This document shows, piece after piece, positions 1 to 11,047 of a stretch of DNA of 64,000 nt. The stretch is from Cytauxzoon felis. Lineage: Eukaryota > Apicomplexa > Aconoidasida > Piroplasmida > Theileriidae. Under the pieces are notes generated by a model. It ran no database searches. It was given only the letters and a program-made list of their open reading frames with translations, and was not told the origin of the DNA. How positions within the stretch are numbered: the stretch's first letter is position 1; every line of letters begins with the position of its first letter. The DNA lies in assembly GCA_020283715.1 (NCBI GenBank), contig JAIQCW010000105.1:1-64000 (forward strand). Direction: 5' to 3'. The position numbers and the translations under genes were made by a program.

Positions 1-207
1 TTAGATATATTATAATGCTATAAAATCTTAAATCTACGTCTATAGTAATGCATGCATTAATTGATCTATTCTCGATCATATAATCTCTACATCAATTTAT
101 CATGTCATTTTCTATTGATTTATAATCACTTTATAATTGTTAATCTCAACGTATAATAAATTAAATCTCTATACTGTCTGTAATTTTTATAATCATTTCT
201 AGTAAAA

Positions 208-483
208 ATGAAGTCTAGTTATATAATAATTATACTCTTGTGTACATTATTGTTGATTAATTCAGCTATTTTGATAATGTTATTATTTGGTATCAATTGT
301 TCAAGATCTGAAGATGAAGATGATTCATATAATAATTTAAGGCATGAAGGTGGTGTTGCTCGTGTCTATCCGAATACTGGTGATCCTAAACCAATCAATC
401 TAGATGGAGTATCTTCATACAGCAGCCATGGATACAGACCGAAAGTTATCAACAACTATGAGGATGATGAAAGTGATAACTGA
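208..483 (+). CDS. Small hypothetical membrane or secreted protein
   Basis: A 91-residue single-exon frame. Residues about 5-30 are strongly hydrophobic (YIIIILLCTLLLINSAILIMLLFG), which fits a signal anchor or uncleaved signal peptide. The rest is hydrophilic and acidic (EDEDD near residue 36, EDDESDN at the C-terminus), so the topology is probably a short membrane anchor with an exposed acidic tail. I recognise no family. The stop is immediately followed by gttgatgg-type minisatellite sequence. It may be a lineage-specific secreted protein, or the last exon of something larger to the left, since the window edge is only 207 bases away. Confidence 0.45.
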   Translation: MKSSYIIIILLCTLLLINSAILIMLLFGINCSRSEDEDDSYNNLRHEGGVARVYPNTGDPKPINLDGVSSYSSHGYRPKVINNYEDDESDN

Positions 484-908
484 AGAGGAAGTTGATGGAG
501 GAGGTTGAAGGTTGATGGATATAGAGGTTCATGGAGGTTCGTGATGGAAGTTGATGATGGTTCATGGATGTTCGTGATAAAGGTGAAGACTGGAGAGTTA
601 TAAAAGAGGAACATTGTAGTATATATAAAGGATGGAAATTAAATTACTAGAGGTTTATTGTAGAGTTTATAATTGAAGTTGATGGAAGTTGATGGATGTT
701 GATGGAAGTTGATGGATGTTGATGGAAGTTGATGGATGTTGATGGAAGTTGATGGATGTTGATAAAAGTTCATGATGACATTCACACTTTGTCAAATCGT
801 CACTTCATCATTTCATTCTTAAGTGACATCCTTCATTCTTAAGTGACATCCCTCATTCTTCGGTGACATCCTTCATCCTTCAGTGACTTCACACCTCATT
901 CTTCGGTG
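484..908. repeat. Minisatellite region
   Basis: Two tandem arrays sit between the first two genes. Around 500-560 there are degenerate, and at about 670-765 regular, copies of a 20-bp unit made of gttgatggaa alternating with gttgatggat (about four and a half units). At about 795-905 there are four to five copies of a unit near 20 bp resembling ttcattcttaagtgacatcc, drifting towards cttcggtgacatcc. I see no gene here. The arrays are unrelated to the GC-rich modular repeats elsewhere in the window. Confidence 0.8.
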
Positions 909-1391
909 TCACTTCGGTGTCATCAAATACTGTGATATGATAGAGCCGTAATCGCCGAAATCGACATCATTGGATTGGAGCATATTACAAATGCTGATAA
1001 ATTGATCAAAGGGTAATGATAATAATCTTGGATTATTAATAATGATATCAATAGCCATATCTTTAACTATACCTAAATTCATTAAATAATCCAACCTTGT
1101 ATTAATATTATCATAATTTAAATCAACTGAATCTATATACCCAATATTATTACCCCCTATTAAATTTGATAAATATGCCCCATTATTATAAAAAAATTCA
1201 TTAATTTGATTACATGTAAATCCATACTTTAATAATTCATTAATCATAGACTTTAAATTATTAATTGTATATCTCCTTCTATTATACATATTAAATGATC
1301 TCAATCTATTCATTAAGTAATAATTCTTACCCCACTTTATACATAATCTATTGTCTATAAATCTAAATATATTATTATTCATCTTCATCAT
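909..1391 (-). CDS. mTERF-like protein, probably organellar
   Basis: A single-exon 160-residue protein. Its middle contains helix pairs of the mTERF type: LLKYGFTCNQINEFF followed about 45 residues later by YLMNLGIVKDMAIDIIINNP RLLSLPF, with the typical pattern of a Gly-containing turn and a closing Pro-x-Leu-Leu. mTERF proteins bind organellar nucleic acids and act in mitochondrial or plastid transcription or ribosome assembly. The N-terminus is basic and Asn-rich, which could serve organelle import. Its ATG lies inside the last codons of Pelota, in another frame, so the genes overlap by 17 bases; the ATG at 1382 would still overlap. The assignment rests on a helix pattern only and could be a different helical-repeat family. 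Confidence 0.5.
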   Translation of the reverse strand: MMKMNNNIFRFIDNRLCIKWGKNYYLMNRLRSFNMYNRRRYTINNLKSMINELLKYGFTCNQINEFFYNNGAYLSNLIGGNNIGYIDSVDLNYDNINTRLDYLMNLGIVKDMAIDIIINNPRLLSLPFDQFISICNMLQSNDVDFGDYGSIISQYLMTPK

Positions 1392-3255
1392 TAGTAATTG
1401 GATATCTTAATAATGCTACTATACCCATTAAATTCTTAATGTATTCAGTGGAGCAATGACCATCAGATAAAAAATATATATTACCACCATTATTTTTAAC
1501 ATCATCTAATAATTTTGTTATATCACGTCTCTCAATAGCAGATGCATTCCTTATTATGTAATCACTAATTAATAAACTATCTATTGCACCAAATTCTACA
1601 GCCTTAATCACATTACTTATACCCATACATATATTATCATCATTCAATTCTAAACGCCTCTTAACCTCTAATATCAATTTATCATGCTCTCTATATCGTA
1701 TACCATTTATCCTCTTTGATAATACTGGATCACTCAATATCTCAGATATCGCGTTTCTAGAAGTGATGTTATGAAAATTCAAGGAATATAGGGTAATATA
1801 GAAAAAAAATCGCTCAAGTCAATGGGGAGGAATCAAAATTCAACATACTTATCAGTAAAGTTAGAATAACATGTTATAAATTTATTTAAATTTTTATGCA
1901 AGTCAATATAGTTACTAAAGTAAAAGATTATTTAGAAAACAAAAGAAGAGTACTCTATAATAAAACATACAGTTTCAACGCGTTATCTTTAAGAAATTCA
2001 TAAAACGAATCCTAAATATAAATTTATATTATAAAACAACAACAACAACAACAAACTTTAATAATAGCTAAACCAGTAATAATAACAGTATTAACAATAG
2101 TAAAATCCAAATATTGAACAAGACGATCAAGTATTAATTTAAAGAATACCTCAAGTGACTAATTAATTTATTAATAAAATTTTACTTTTAAAAAAAAATA
2201 AACCTTTTTAGTATTACTTTGAGTAAATATAGTAGATTTTCTAGCAGGTATATTATGTACAATCTTAAATATTTGTTTAGTTATATACTGTGTCATTATA
2301 TATAATAAAGCGATACCATTATCAATAATCTATAAATTATATATAATAATATATAAATAAAATTACCAAAAAAGCCTGCCTAGCAGATTTACAAATATCA
2401 ATTGAATTCATTAACTTATCCTCACAATAACCATTCCATTCATCCTATAATAATAATACCATAAAAAATATATATAACCAACCTTATGTAAAGTTATAGT
2501 AGAATTAACATTTATATTCACAGTATGATACTGACCAATCTATACAAACAATTAATTAATAATTAAATCATATAATCTACTCCACCTGAGATTACCTCTA
2601 CCAACAGTCCAACCTCTCTTCGTCCTGCCGTCAGCTCTTCTATTTACTTCCCCTTCCAGCTCCCGTAGATCGCTTCCAGGTTCCACTCGAGGCCCAATAA
2701 CTACCTTCTTCATCGCCACGATCTCTGGGAGTGGCTTTACTCTTTAGAGATAGGTAATTAGAAGAGCTGACGGCAGGACCTCAGGTGGAACGCCTAGTGG
2801 CAAAGAGAGTTGGATTGGACATCAGGTGGAATGGTGAGTAGAAGATAAGGTTGTAACCTCAGGTAAAGTAGATTAGACCTTGAGATATGTACATACCTTG
2901 ATGTATGGATTTTCTGCGATATTTTTACCGGAGATGTTAAGGTCATCGTATGAGGAGATATATTCGATGTTCTATTGGAATATTATATTGAGATGAGTAT
3001 GCTTACAGTTACGAGTAATTTAATGTTGAATTTTTTAATCTCTTGTTTAACACATATAGAATTAGATCCTTCAGATTTGACTTTACTATTGACATTAATG
3101 AATGATTGATAATAAAATTACCGTGATGTAAAACATTCTATAATATCATTTTCGAATGTTATATTATATAGACACCAAATATCGTCTGGATTTTCTAATA
3201 ATAATCTAATTTGTATACCACCCGAATGTGTATTATTCCTCTTTAATATACGCAT
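1375..3255 (-). CDS. PELO: Pelota/DOM34 ribosome-rescue factor (multi-exon)
   Basis: Pelota works with HBS1 to split stalled ribosomes in no-go and non-stop decay. Exon 1 (3255-3122) reads MRILKRNNTHSGG..LLENPDDIWCLYNITF, the family N-terminus. Later exons give NIEYISSYDDLNISGKNIAENPYIK, then VGQYHT-like IGQYHTVNI, and DEWNGYCEDKL. The last exon carries the eRF1 domain-3-like C-terminus (AVEFGAIDSLLISDYIIRN, RRDITKLLDDVKNNGG, LLRYPI), ending in an acidic tail. I count about ten exons. Most introns are 35-50 nt, but intron 3 (2540-2896) is 357 nt and holds a GC-rich modular repeat. The start at 3255 is the only ATG matching the family N-terminus. Its stop overlaps the start of the downstream mTERF-like gene. 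Confidence 0.93.
2582..2880 (-). repeat. GC-rich modular repeat cluster 1, in a Pelota intron
   Basis: Begins and ends with inverted boundary motifs (ccacctgaga.. and ..tctcaggtgg type). The inner arms cctgccgtcagctcttct and agaagagctgacggcagg are inverted. Between them lie the B2 module (cttccagctcccgtagatcg) and the A module (gccacgatctctgggagtgg). On the minus strand, which is Pelota sense, the modules read in the usual A then B order. Confidence 0.9.
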
Positions 3256-3389
3256 AATAAAATTTTACATTCCCTTAAAAGGGCTACAACTTTATACACT
3301 ATGGATGAGCTATGGGTGTATAAGTGGTGGGTGACTGATGGTGTAATTTTATATTAAATGTATGGATTTTAACATTTCTTCATATAAAA

Positions 3390-4161
3390 ATGCCATGGCC
3401 TATTATAGCAATAGCAATTGGTGGTAGTTTACTAACAGCACGATATATCTACAAGAATTTACCAAGGCTTACGGGCGGTGTCGTCACCTCTAACATGGGA
3501 AGCAGAATCGGTAGAATGAATCTTCATGGATTTGAACCACAAATGACACTATCTGAAGCATGTAATATTCTTAATATCAGGTAAGGTTTATATTTCCATT
3601 AAAAAAATTCATTCATACAACTTCAGTATAACAGCACCAAAAGATAAAATCAGAGAAGCATATAAACAACTTATGATGAGAAATCATCCAGATAATGGAG
3701 GTATGTTCAATAAAAGAACTTTAAATAATAATAAATCTCCTCCACTCGAGGTCCAATCCAACTCTCTTTTCCAGTCAATCCTATCTTCCACTCGCCGTGG
3801 AGGCTCTTCTAATTACCTCCCCGTAACGGTATAGCCACTCCCAGAGATCGTGGCGATATCAACCCCTAAGAACAGGAATTCAACCCGGAAGAACGAAAAA
3901 GTTCAACCAGGAAGAACAGACCTCAACTATAGTATATGTAACCTCAAGTGGAACCCGCAGCTGATCTCAGGGAAGCGGAGGGACAACTAAATAGAAGAGC
4001 TGTCTGCAAGACGACCTCAGTTGGAACGCCTAGTGGAAGAAGAGTTGTACCTCAAGTGGAGCAGTAACAACTCAATTTATGCTTAAACTTCATATTCATT
4101 CCTAGGCTCTACATATTTGGCTTCGAAGGTGAATGAGGCTAAGGATTTTCTTATAAAATGA
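3390..4161 (+). CDS. PAM18: PAM18/TIM14 J-domain import-motor protein (3 exons)
   Basis: PAM18 stimulates mitochondrial Hsp70 at the TIM23 import channel in the inner membrane. Exon 1 (3390-3580) gives MPWPIIAIAIGGSLLTARYI, a single membrane segment, followed by the matrix region and MTLSEACNILNIR/S. Exon 2 (3627-3700) gives the J domain with APKDKIREAYKQLMMRNHPDNGG, including the essential HPD tripeptide. Exon 3 (4106-4161) gives STYLASKVNEAKDFLIK and the stop. Frames join exactly at both junctions, and the length of about 106 residues is normal for the family. Intron 2 (3701-4105) contains a GC-rich repeat cluster. RRP7 ends convergently 38 bases downstream. Confidence 0.93.
3738..4070 (+). 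repeat. GC-rich modular repeat cluster 2, in PAM18 intron 2
   Basis: Contains an A module (gccactcccagagatcgtgg) and a B1 module (gctgatctcagggaagcgg), both in plus orientation like the host gene, plus boundary motifs near acctcagttgga and ctccactcgagg. A variant inner arm, agagctgtctgcaagacg, replaces agagctgacggcagg. A short local duplication near 3870-3925 (cccctaagaacaggaattcaa / cccggaagaacg) is not seen in other clusters. Confidence 0.88.
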
Positions 4162-4198
4162 TTAATAATCGCAAATGTACGTGTAATTTTAGTGTAAA

Positions 4199-4863
4199 TT
4201 AATTTTGTTTCAATTGAAATTTATAAAAATCTGTAAGATTTTTATTATTTGACGCTTTAGTTTTCTTTTTTTTATTTAAATTTGCTGTTAATTTTGGTTT
4301 TGGACCTGTTGTTACAAGTTCAAATCCTTCTTCATCTACAACTTTCTGTTCTCTTAACCTTTTTTCTATCTCTTGTTCCAAGTCATATTTACTCATGTAC
4401 TCATCAACCATCTTTTGAAGTAGATCTGGTCTCTTGTAATGTGAACGATGTTCTATGAGCGCGTCTGGATGAATTAATGAGACATTATATGAAGTAAACA
4501 ATTACCACTTAGATATTGCGATAATTTAACACCCTTTTTAATTTTTACGCGCGGTGCCTTTTTATTTTCTTTATCACCTTCGGTGTAATCGCTAGAGGCA
4601 GTCGTGTCGATAAAATATGAATGTTTGATAGATTTTTTAAATTCAACGATATTATCATAACCATCCTTCTTAAATATACCTTTAATGTCATCCAGCGTTA
4701 GTAAAGGGTCAAATGACTTGATTAAAAATTTAGAACCGGTCTCATCATCCTTGTATCTGAGTACCATCAACTGTAGTTGAAAATAATGAATTTATGATGA
4801 ATACTATAAATAAACCTGTGAATAAAAAGGTAATTTGTCATTTAAAGGTAATAATTTAATCAT
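4199..4863 (-). CDS. RRP7: RRP7 ribosomal RNA-processing protein (3 exons)
   Basis: RRP7 is a small-subunit processome factor for 18S rRNA maturation in the nucleolus. Exon 1 starts at the ATG at 4863 (MIKLLPLNDKLPFYSQ). Exon 2 gives LMVLRYKDDETGSKFLIKSF and ends KLSQYLS. The last exon, after a 41-nt intron, gives DALIEHRSHYKRPDLLQKMV and the diagnostic C-terminus DEEGFELVTTG..KKKKTKASNNKNLTDFYKFQLKQ, matching the conserved GF.LV and .LLNFYRFQ pattern of RRP7. The frame is kept across both introns. The C-terminal signature is strong; the N-terminal part is divergent. Confidence 0.85.
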
Positions 4864-5020
4864 TTTAAATTTTAATACATTATCCAATAACCCATGTGTA
4901 GTACTATGTGATCGCTATTATTAGAGCTAATAAAATGTCAAAATACTATTAGATGTCGTTTAATTAATATTTAAATATAATTTTATTCTGTATTGTTTTT
5001 TTAATTTTGTTGTTCATATT

Positions 5021-7334
5021 ATGTCCAGTAATAAAGTTGTTGAATGGTTACAGGCAATGTCTAATGCTATTGATACCGATAATGGTACTCAACTTGCCCT
5101 ATTATTAAGTTCTAAATGTAATAAATTACATGATCAGTTTCTACAAAACATCAATGAGGTTTGAGGAAATAATTAGAATTTTGATAATTCTATAGGCTCA
5201 AATTGATAATGCTTGTCAAATATACTTTGGAAAATACAATAGTAATCAATATGGTTCTAGTCTATATCACTTTTTATCAGAGTATCTAAAGCTACGTGTA
5301 ATTATCGCTAATAATCTATCAACATGGGATGATGTTGTAAAGAAATCATTTAAATTATTAGAGTATGTTGATTTCTATTGAATTATTTCAATAATTTTTA
5401 GTTTATGGTTGGATTTATATTTGAATATACCAGAGAATCATTATTGGCTAGTGCCTGGTTTATATTCATTATGTAATTTTGTAAGTAGACTTGGTACATT
5501 GGTATGTTATTATATTATAATGGATTATATTTAATTAAAGGCTGATAAATATCGTGATAAATCTGATAATATATCTGATATTGATAATGATGATGATAAA
5601 GATAAATATATGAAACAAGTTCTTAGTACAGTACGTAGTAAAATGGGTAGAGTACGTGGTGATGATACTAGGCATTCAGGTATATTAAAATATTATTAAA
5701 TATAAATAATACAATTAGCATATATTGTATTACTTGGTCAATCTATTAAAGGTTGTATGCAAGTATGTTTATTCAATATATTTTAATTTAAATAATTAAG
5801 CTTGGCAATATGCAAATGGCTGCTGGATTTCTAAAGGCTATAGAATCTACGTATGTTTATACTTGGAATTTTAAAATATATAATTTTCTAGCACTATAAA
5901 TTATTCAAGATCTTTAAGAGGTCCATTAATTAATTATCGCTATTATCTGGGGAAATTACATATGCAAAAAGAAGAATATTTTGAGGTTTATAATGAAATT
6001 ATTATAACCCATTATAATAATCTATAGGCTGAAGAACATTTATCATGGGCATTTTCAAATTCATTAAAAGAAAATACTAAAATGAGAAGGTAATTATCAT
6101 TATAATAATTTATTAATCATATAGACATATTTTGGAATGTTTAATTGTTGTTCGATTAGGTCTAGGAAAAATACCACCCTTAGATCTCTTAAATAAATAC
6201 AAGTATGACAATTATATTATATAAATTATATTCCATTCCAGCCTTGTACATTATATAGATATCGTTAAATCCATTAAACATGGAAATATATCAAAACTAA
6301 ATAATACTATTGTAAGTTTTATTAATATTAATCCATCCATATATACCACTCGAAGCCCAATCCAACTCTCTCTTCGTCCTGCCGTCAGCTCTCCACCTGA
6401 GGTCTATACAAGTGTTCCACTCGCCGTGGTGGCTTCTTCTAATTACCTCCCCTTCCAGCTCCCGTAGATCGCTTCCAGGTACCACCTGAGGTTATAAACC
6501 TTATTTCGAAGAGATACGTCTAAAGTGACGGAATTCATATTTGTCAGGATAACTCAATGAATATAACATGAAAAGGAATGACATCTCTTCATTCCGATAC
6601 AATCATCAAATTCCTGTTCAATGAGGTATTAACATGTATATTTCATCCATTATTCATTGCACAATCTTCATGAGTTTCCCCAGAAATTAAGATTTTCCTT
6701 CAAATTTTGGAGATAAAATGAAGTAGTGAAATTAGTAATATGACCTCAGGTGGAGACCTCAAGTGGAACCCGTAGCTGATCTCAGGGAAGCGAAGGGGGA
6801 AGTAAATAGAAGAGCTGTCTGCAAGAGGAACAGAGGTGGAGTGAACCTCAGTATAGTGGTTCATTAATAATGTTATTTAAATAATAACAGAGCATGGAAA
6901 ATGTTCTTTCTATAATTAATTGATTAATTTTCAGAACAAGTATATGAACGTTTTTATACGTGAGGGGACGATATTATGTGTTGAGAATTTGAAGTATATT
7001 TCATATAGATCATTGATACGTAATGTGTAAGTTGTATTGTTTATATATATGAACTTTATTCTAGTAAGAAATGGTGGGATATAAATGTACCTAGTGGTAA
7101 GAACAATATGTTACCATGCGGGGCATTGACATGTTCTATAAAATCGCAGGGTTTAGACACTTCAGATAATGAGGTTAGTCAATTTATATTGTAATCATTA
7201 TTACTTTAGATATTGTGTATATGTTCTAATTTGATTAAGAGAGGTTATATAAAGGGTTATATATCATGGGAAAGATACATGATTGTATTTAGTACTGTCA
7301 AACCATTTCCACAAATAAGTACTTGTATAATATG
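5021..7334 (+). CDS. PCID2: PCID2/THP1/CSN12 PCI-domain protein (about 10 exons)
   Basis: A PCI protein of the THP1/PCID2 group, a subunit of the TREX-2 complex that couples transcription to mRNA export. Exons joined by 35-45-nt introns read MSSNKVVEWLQAMSNAI, LYHFLSEYLKLRVIIANN, NMQMAAGFLKAIEST, GPLINYRYYLGKLHMQKEEYFEAEEHLSWAF and LECLIVVRLGLGKIPP, the family's TPR-like helices. The last exons give VFIREGTILCVENLKYISYRSLIRNV and the winged helix ending IKRGYIKGYISWERYMIVFS. One intron (6312-6934, 623 nt) holds a GC-rich repeat cluster including the 250-bp module. The stop at 7332-7334 lies 24 bases from the convergent RPB4 stop. CSN12 is the alternative name within the same family. Confidence 0.85.
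6345..6855. repeat. GC-rich modular repeat cluster 3 with 250-bp module, in a PCID2 intron
   Basis: A left B2 arm in minus orientation (ccttccagctcccgtagatc, near 6455), then a copy of the 250-bp module E at about 6490-6735 (starts near cgaagagatacg, contains aaagtgacggaattcat and gagtttccccagaaatt), then a right B1 arm in plus orientation (gctgatctcagggaagcgaa, near 6775). The inverted arms around E give a MITE-like layout that recurs in four other introns. Confidence 0.9.
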
Positions 7335-7358
7335 AAATAATTTATTATATTAAACACT

Positions 7359-7835
7359 TTACGATTGTAATCTATAGCTTTCTAATAGTTCTAACATATT
7401 ATTTATACGTTCATCTGGTATTCTACATAATGATGGGATCAATGATTTAGCTTCATCTACTGATTTTGGTAGTAAATTTACTAGACTTGCCATTTCAAAT
7501 TCATGTAATGAACCATCTCTTTCCATTGTACTATATAAAAGTATAATTTAAAATCTATTAGAAAACTCACGTTCTTATATCTACAATAGCATTACGATAT
7601 TTCAATATAGCAAATCTACTAGCATATTCATGTGATACTTTAATTAAGCTATATGAGGTAATAATATAAATGGTTATGATATGTAAACATACTGCATGGT
7701 TGTATCATTTCTATTTTGTTGTAATCTCAATTGATCTCCAAGAATTAAATGTAATTCACATAGATTTAAACACTTTGAATTTTTAAATTCTGGTCCTAAA
7801 TCGAACATATTCAAGTCACTATTATCATTATCCAT
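7359..7835 (-). CDS. RPB4: RNA polymerase II subunit RPB4 (3 exons)
   Basis: RPB4 pairs with RPB7 to form the stalk of RNA polymerase II. Exon 1 (from the ATG at 7835) reads MDNDNSDLNMFDLGPEFKNSKCLNLCELHLIL. Exon 2 reads LIKVSHEYASRFAILKYRNAIVDIRT. Exon 3 gives MERDGSLHEFEMASLVNLLPKSVDEAKSLIPSL and ends RIPDERINNMLELLESYRLQS. The segment E-x-A-x-LxNLxPxxxxEAxxLIPSL is the family signature (HRDC-like fold), and the length of about 126 residues is normal. Both junctions preserve frame with GT-AG ends. Confidence 0.93.
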
Positions 7836-8205
7836 ATTGATATAATGATACTACACTAAACAACTACAAATTTTACATTTTATAAGAAAATTAGAATTAA
7901 TAATTATATTTAATATATAAATTGTATATTTTAACAATTAATATTAGAAGTTATAAACTTTTCATTACATTAAGATGTTATGTTGGGAAGGTGTAGCTCA
8001 TGTATTATTACTATATTGTATATTTAATGTATTGTTACTATAATGTAAATTATAGCCTCATATTTTATGTATTTATTATTGTATGTCTAGTATATTAATT
8101 GATTGGAATTTTTTATATAGAACTTCTAATAAAAAAGTATACGTATAACCAATCAAAATTAATGATTTTTTATCATTCAATTGTTCAATATATTTTCAAC
8201 TAAAA
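7836..8205. promoter_or_regulatory. Divergent promoter region RPB4 / NSP1
   Basis: 370 bases of AT-rich sequence between two divergent start codons. It must hold both promoters. I see no RNA gene, no GC-rich repeat and no clear motif. Confidence 0.5.
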
Positions 8206-10403
8206 ATGTCCAACAATCTTAATGACTCGTCCTCTGACCCTAATAAACCGAATTCCAACATTTTTGGTTCAAGTTCTAAATCTTCCATCAGTAACCTCTT
8301 TGGTGGTACAAGTACAAATACTTCTACTGGAACTGGAGGAAGTCTGTTTGGAGGAAGTACGACGACAAGTGGAGGATTATTCGGAGGAACTTCGAGTCAA
8401 CCTACGACGACTACTACTGGAGGTCTATTTGGTGCAACGAATCAACCGACTGCAACTGGAGGTGGATTATTCGGTTCTACCACAACTTCATCTCAACCTA
8501 CTACTACAACTTCAAACCTCTTTGGTACAAGTACGACTTCGACTCAACCTCAATCCACGACGACTGGTGGACTATTCGGTTCAACTCAACCCACTACAAC
8601 TGGAGGATTATTTGGAGGAAGTACAACGACTACTGGTGGTGTATCGAATTTATTTACATCAACTACGCCATCATCTACAAATTTATTTAGCACCACATCT
8701 AATACCCCAACGTCTGGTATTTTCTCCAGCAGTACGACAGGTATAGGAGATTCTGCTTCTACATCTTCCAACGCGCAACCGATGGCGACTACAACTGGAG
8801 GATTATTTGGAGGAACTTCGAGTCAACCGACGACTACATCCGGTGGATTATTTGGTGGAACTTCTAGTCAGCCTACTACAACAACTTCCAACCTCTTTGG
8901 TTCAACTACTCAACCTACGACGACGAGTGGTGGAGGTTTATTTGGTTCTACCGCAACAACAGCTCAACCTACAACTTCCAACCTCTTTGGTACAACTTCG
9001 GCTCAACCTACGACGACTACTAGTGGAGGTTTATTTGGTTCAACCACAGCCCCAGCTCAACCTCAGCCGAGTAGATCTTCCAACCTCTTTGGTACAAGTA
9101 CAACTACAACTCAACCCACGACGTCATCTTCTAATCTCTTCGGTTCAACTACAACTCAACCAGCTACTACTAGTAGTAGTACCAATCAGTCTACATCACT
9201 ATTTGGTGATACGACGTCTTCAAGTTTATTCAGTACAAGCACGACAGCTCCAACAACGGCTACGGTCACGACATCAGTTCCTACTACAACCGAAACCACT
9301 TCCACTGATACAACCGCTCCTACAACGACAAATACTACTTCTACCGCGGATACTACCACAACTACTACAACACAATCATCACTTTTCGGTTCAACCACTC
9401 AGCCCAGTGAACCTGCGAAAACAACCTCTACGACTACAGAAACGGCCGCGACAACCACAACATCAACTCAACCATCACTATTTGGAGTTACAACAACATC
9501 GACTTCAACAAAACCAAGTGAACCTACAACTTCCTCTTCAACACAACCGTCACTCTTTGGAACTACAACGACATCAACAAAACCAAGTGAACCTACAACT
9601 TCCGCAAAGACAACAACCTCAACTCAACCAACATCGACTTCATTATTTCAATCATCAGATACAACAACAACATTAGTCGGTACACAAAAACAAGGTAATT
9701 TGTCAATACCCCCTATAATTTCAAAAATTTTTAGATGATAAAAAAGAAGATACATCATCAGCGTCAAAAGGTATGTTAAAAGTTTTTAATTTCAAGTCAC
9801 TTTAAACTACTAGACAAATCAAATCTATCTGTACGATTCACAGATAATACAGAAGCACCAAAGTTAAATATAGATTTTAGTATAACAGAACAACATAGTA
9901 TAACAGAATTATTAGACAATTGGGAAACAAGATTATCAAAGAAAATTGAAACATTTAAATCATTTGCAGAAAAGGTTGCAAATATAGATCAAAAATTAGT
10001 ACAACAATCAAGTAATATAAATTCATTATTAAATATACATAAACAATTACTTGAAAGACATGAAAAAATGGAATCATCAATAAAATATATTGAAGAAGAA
10101 CAGAAAATGGCAATATCATTATTAGATTCAATGGAAACATCATTACAAAATCGATTAAAATCCATCAAAAATCGCAGCTCTGGTTATAATACAGTACAAT
10201 CAATCACAAATCATCTACAAGAACTCAGTGAACAATTATCATATACAAATAAAGTCGCCGAAGAAACATCCGTTGCATGCCAACCAGAACCATTATATAC
10301 AATCGCTAAAGTTTTACTATTTCATCAATCAAGCATAAATGATCTAGAAAGACAATGTGATGAAATCGATAATAGAATCAAATCACTTGAAATGCTTCAA
10401 TAG
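8206..10403 (+). CDS. FG nucleoporin, NSP1/NUP62 type (3 exons)
   Basis: A central-channel component of the nuclear pore. Exon 1 (8206-9694) encodes about 496 residues of Thr/Ser-rich sequence with more than 20 GLFG, NLFG or SLFG motifs, the natively unfolded FG meshwork. Exon 2 (9735-9770) is 12 codons. Exon 3 (9814-10403) encodes a coiled coil of the NSP1_C type: ITEQHSITELLDNWETRLSKKIETFKSFAEKVANID, LLNIHKQLLERHEKMESSIKYIEEEQK and ASLL-like LYTIAKVLLFHQSSINDLERQC, ending EMLQ. The frame is kept at both junctions. The repeat DNA of exon 1 creates long open frames in other phases that are not genes. The family call is good, although NSP1 and other FG/coiled-coil nucleoporins overlap in features. 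Confidence 0.88.
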
Positions 10404-11047
10404 ACCTCAAAGGTCCTGAAATCTCTCGTTACAATCAACATACCAAAGTCTACAATATCTGTTTAACTCGCCTCCACTTGAGGTTACAACCTTGTCTTCC
10501 ACTAGGCGTGGATCCCTCTCCTAATTACCTATCTCTAAAGAGTAGAGCCACTCCCAGAGATCGTGGCGGAAGAGGAGGTAGTGATGTAACCTCAGGTGGA
10601 AGTGGAATACCTGGAAGCGATCCACGGGAGCTGGAAGGGGAAGTAAATAGAGGAGCCTCCACGGCGAGTGGAAAGAAAGGTGGAGTATTGGACCTCAGGT
10701 AGAAAGGGAAGGTAGAGTATAATGGAAGATGAGGATGATGGTGTTGCAGATTAGACTTCGATTTGGTGTAATGGAATGAATGGTGACTTGGATCTATGTT
10801 TGTTGGTATAGGTATTGGTGGAAATGTTTGATTGTGTAGTTATGCACATTTAACTGTGGAAATATTTTAATGTTCAGAATTTTAATAATTATATCATGTA
10901 TATTTATTTATTACATCTGTATAAGTTTGATTTTTTGATATGTGTTGTAAGTTAGCTATTATTTTGTTGAGATTTATATCGATGGGGTATGGATGATAGA
11001 CGTGATTGATGAGATAATACATAATTGCATGGTATAATATTTATTGA
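10404..11047. other. Gene flank NSP1 to LON, with repeat
   Basis: 644 bases between two same-strand genes. The first half holds GC-rich repeat cluster 4 (separate entry). From about 10715 to 11047 the sequence becomes AT-rich again and should contain the LON promoter; nothing else is recognised. Confidence 0.5.
10452..10712 (+). repeat. GC-rich modular repeat cluster 4, intergenic
   Basis: A (near 10520-10570) then B2 (ggaagcgatccacgggagct, near 10613) in plus orientation, enclosed by inverted arms of the tccactaggcgtgg / ccacggcgagtgg type and boundary motifs ccacttgaggt and acctcaggtagaa. It lies 50 bases past the NSP1 stop. Confidence 0.88.

Noticed and set aside
8222..9676. Long open frames in other phases and antisense to the FG nucleoporin
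   Set aside because: They arise from the low-complexity Thr/Ser/FG repeat DNA, encode Leu/Arg/Gln or Val-rich nonsense, and the nucleoporin frame continues into a coiled-coil exon.
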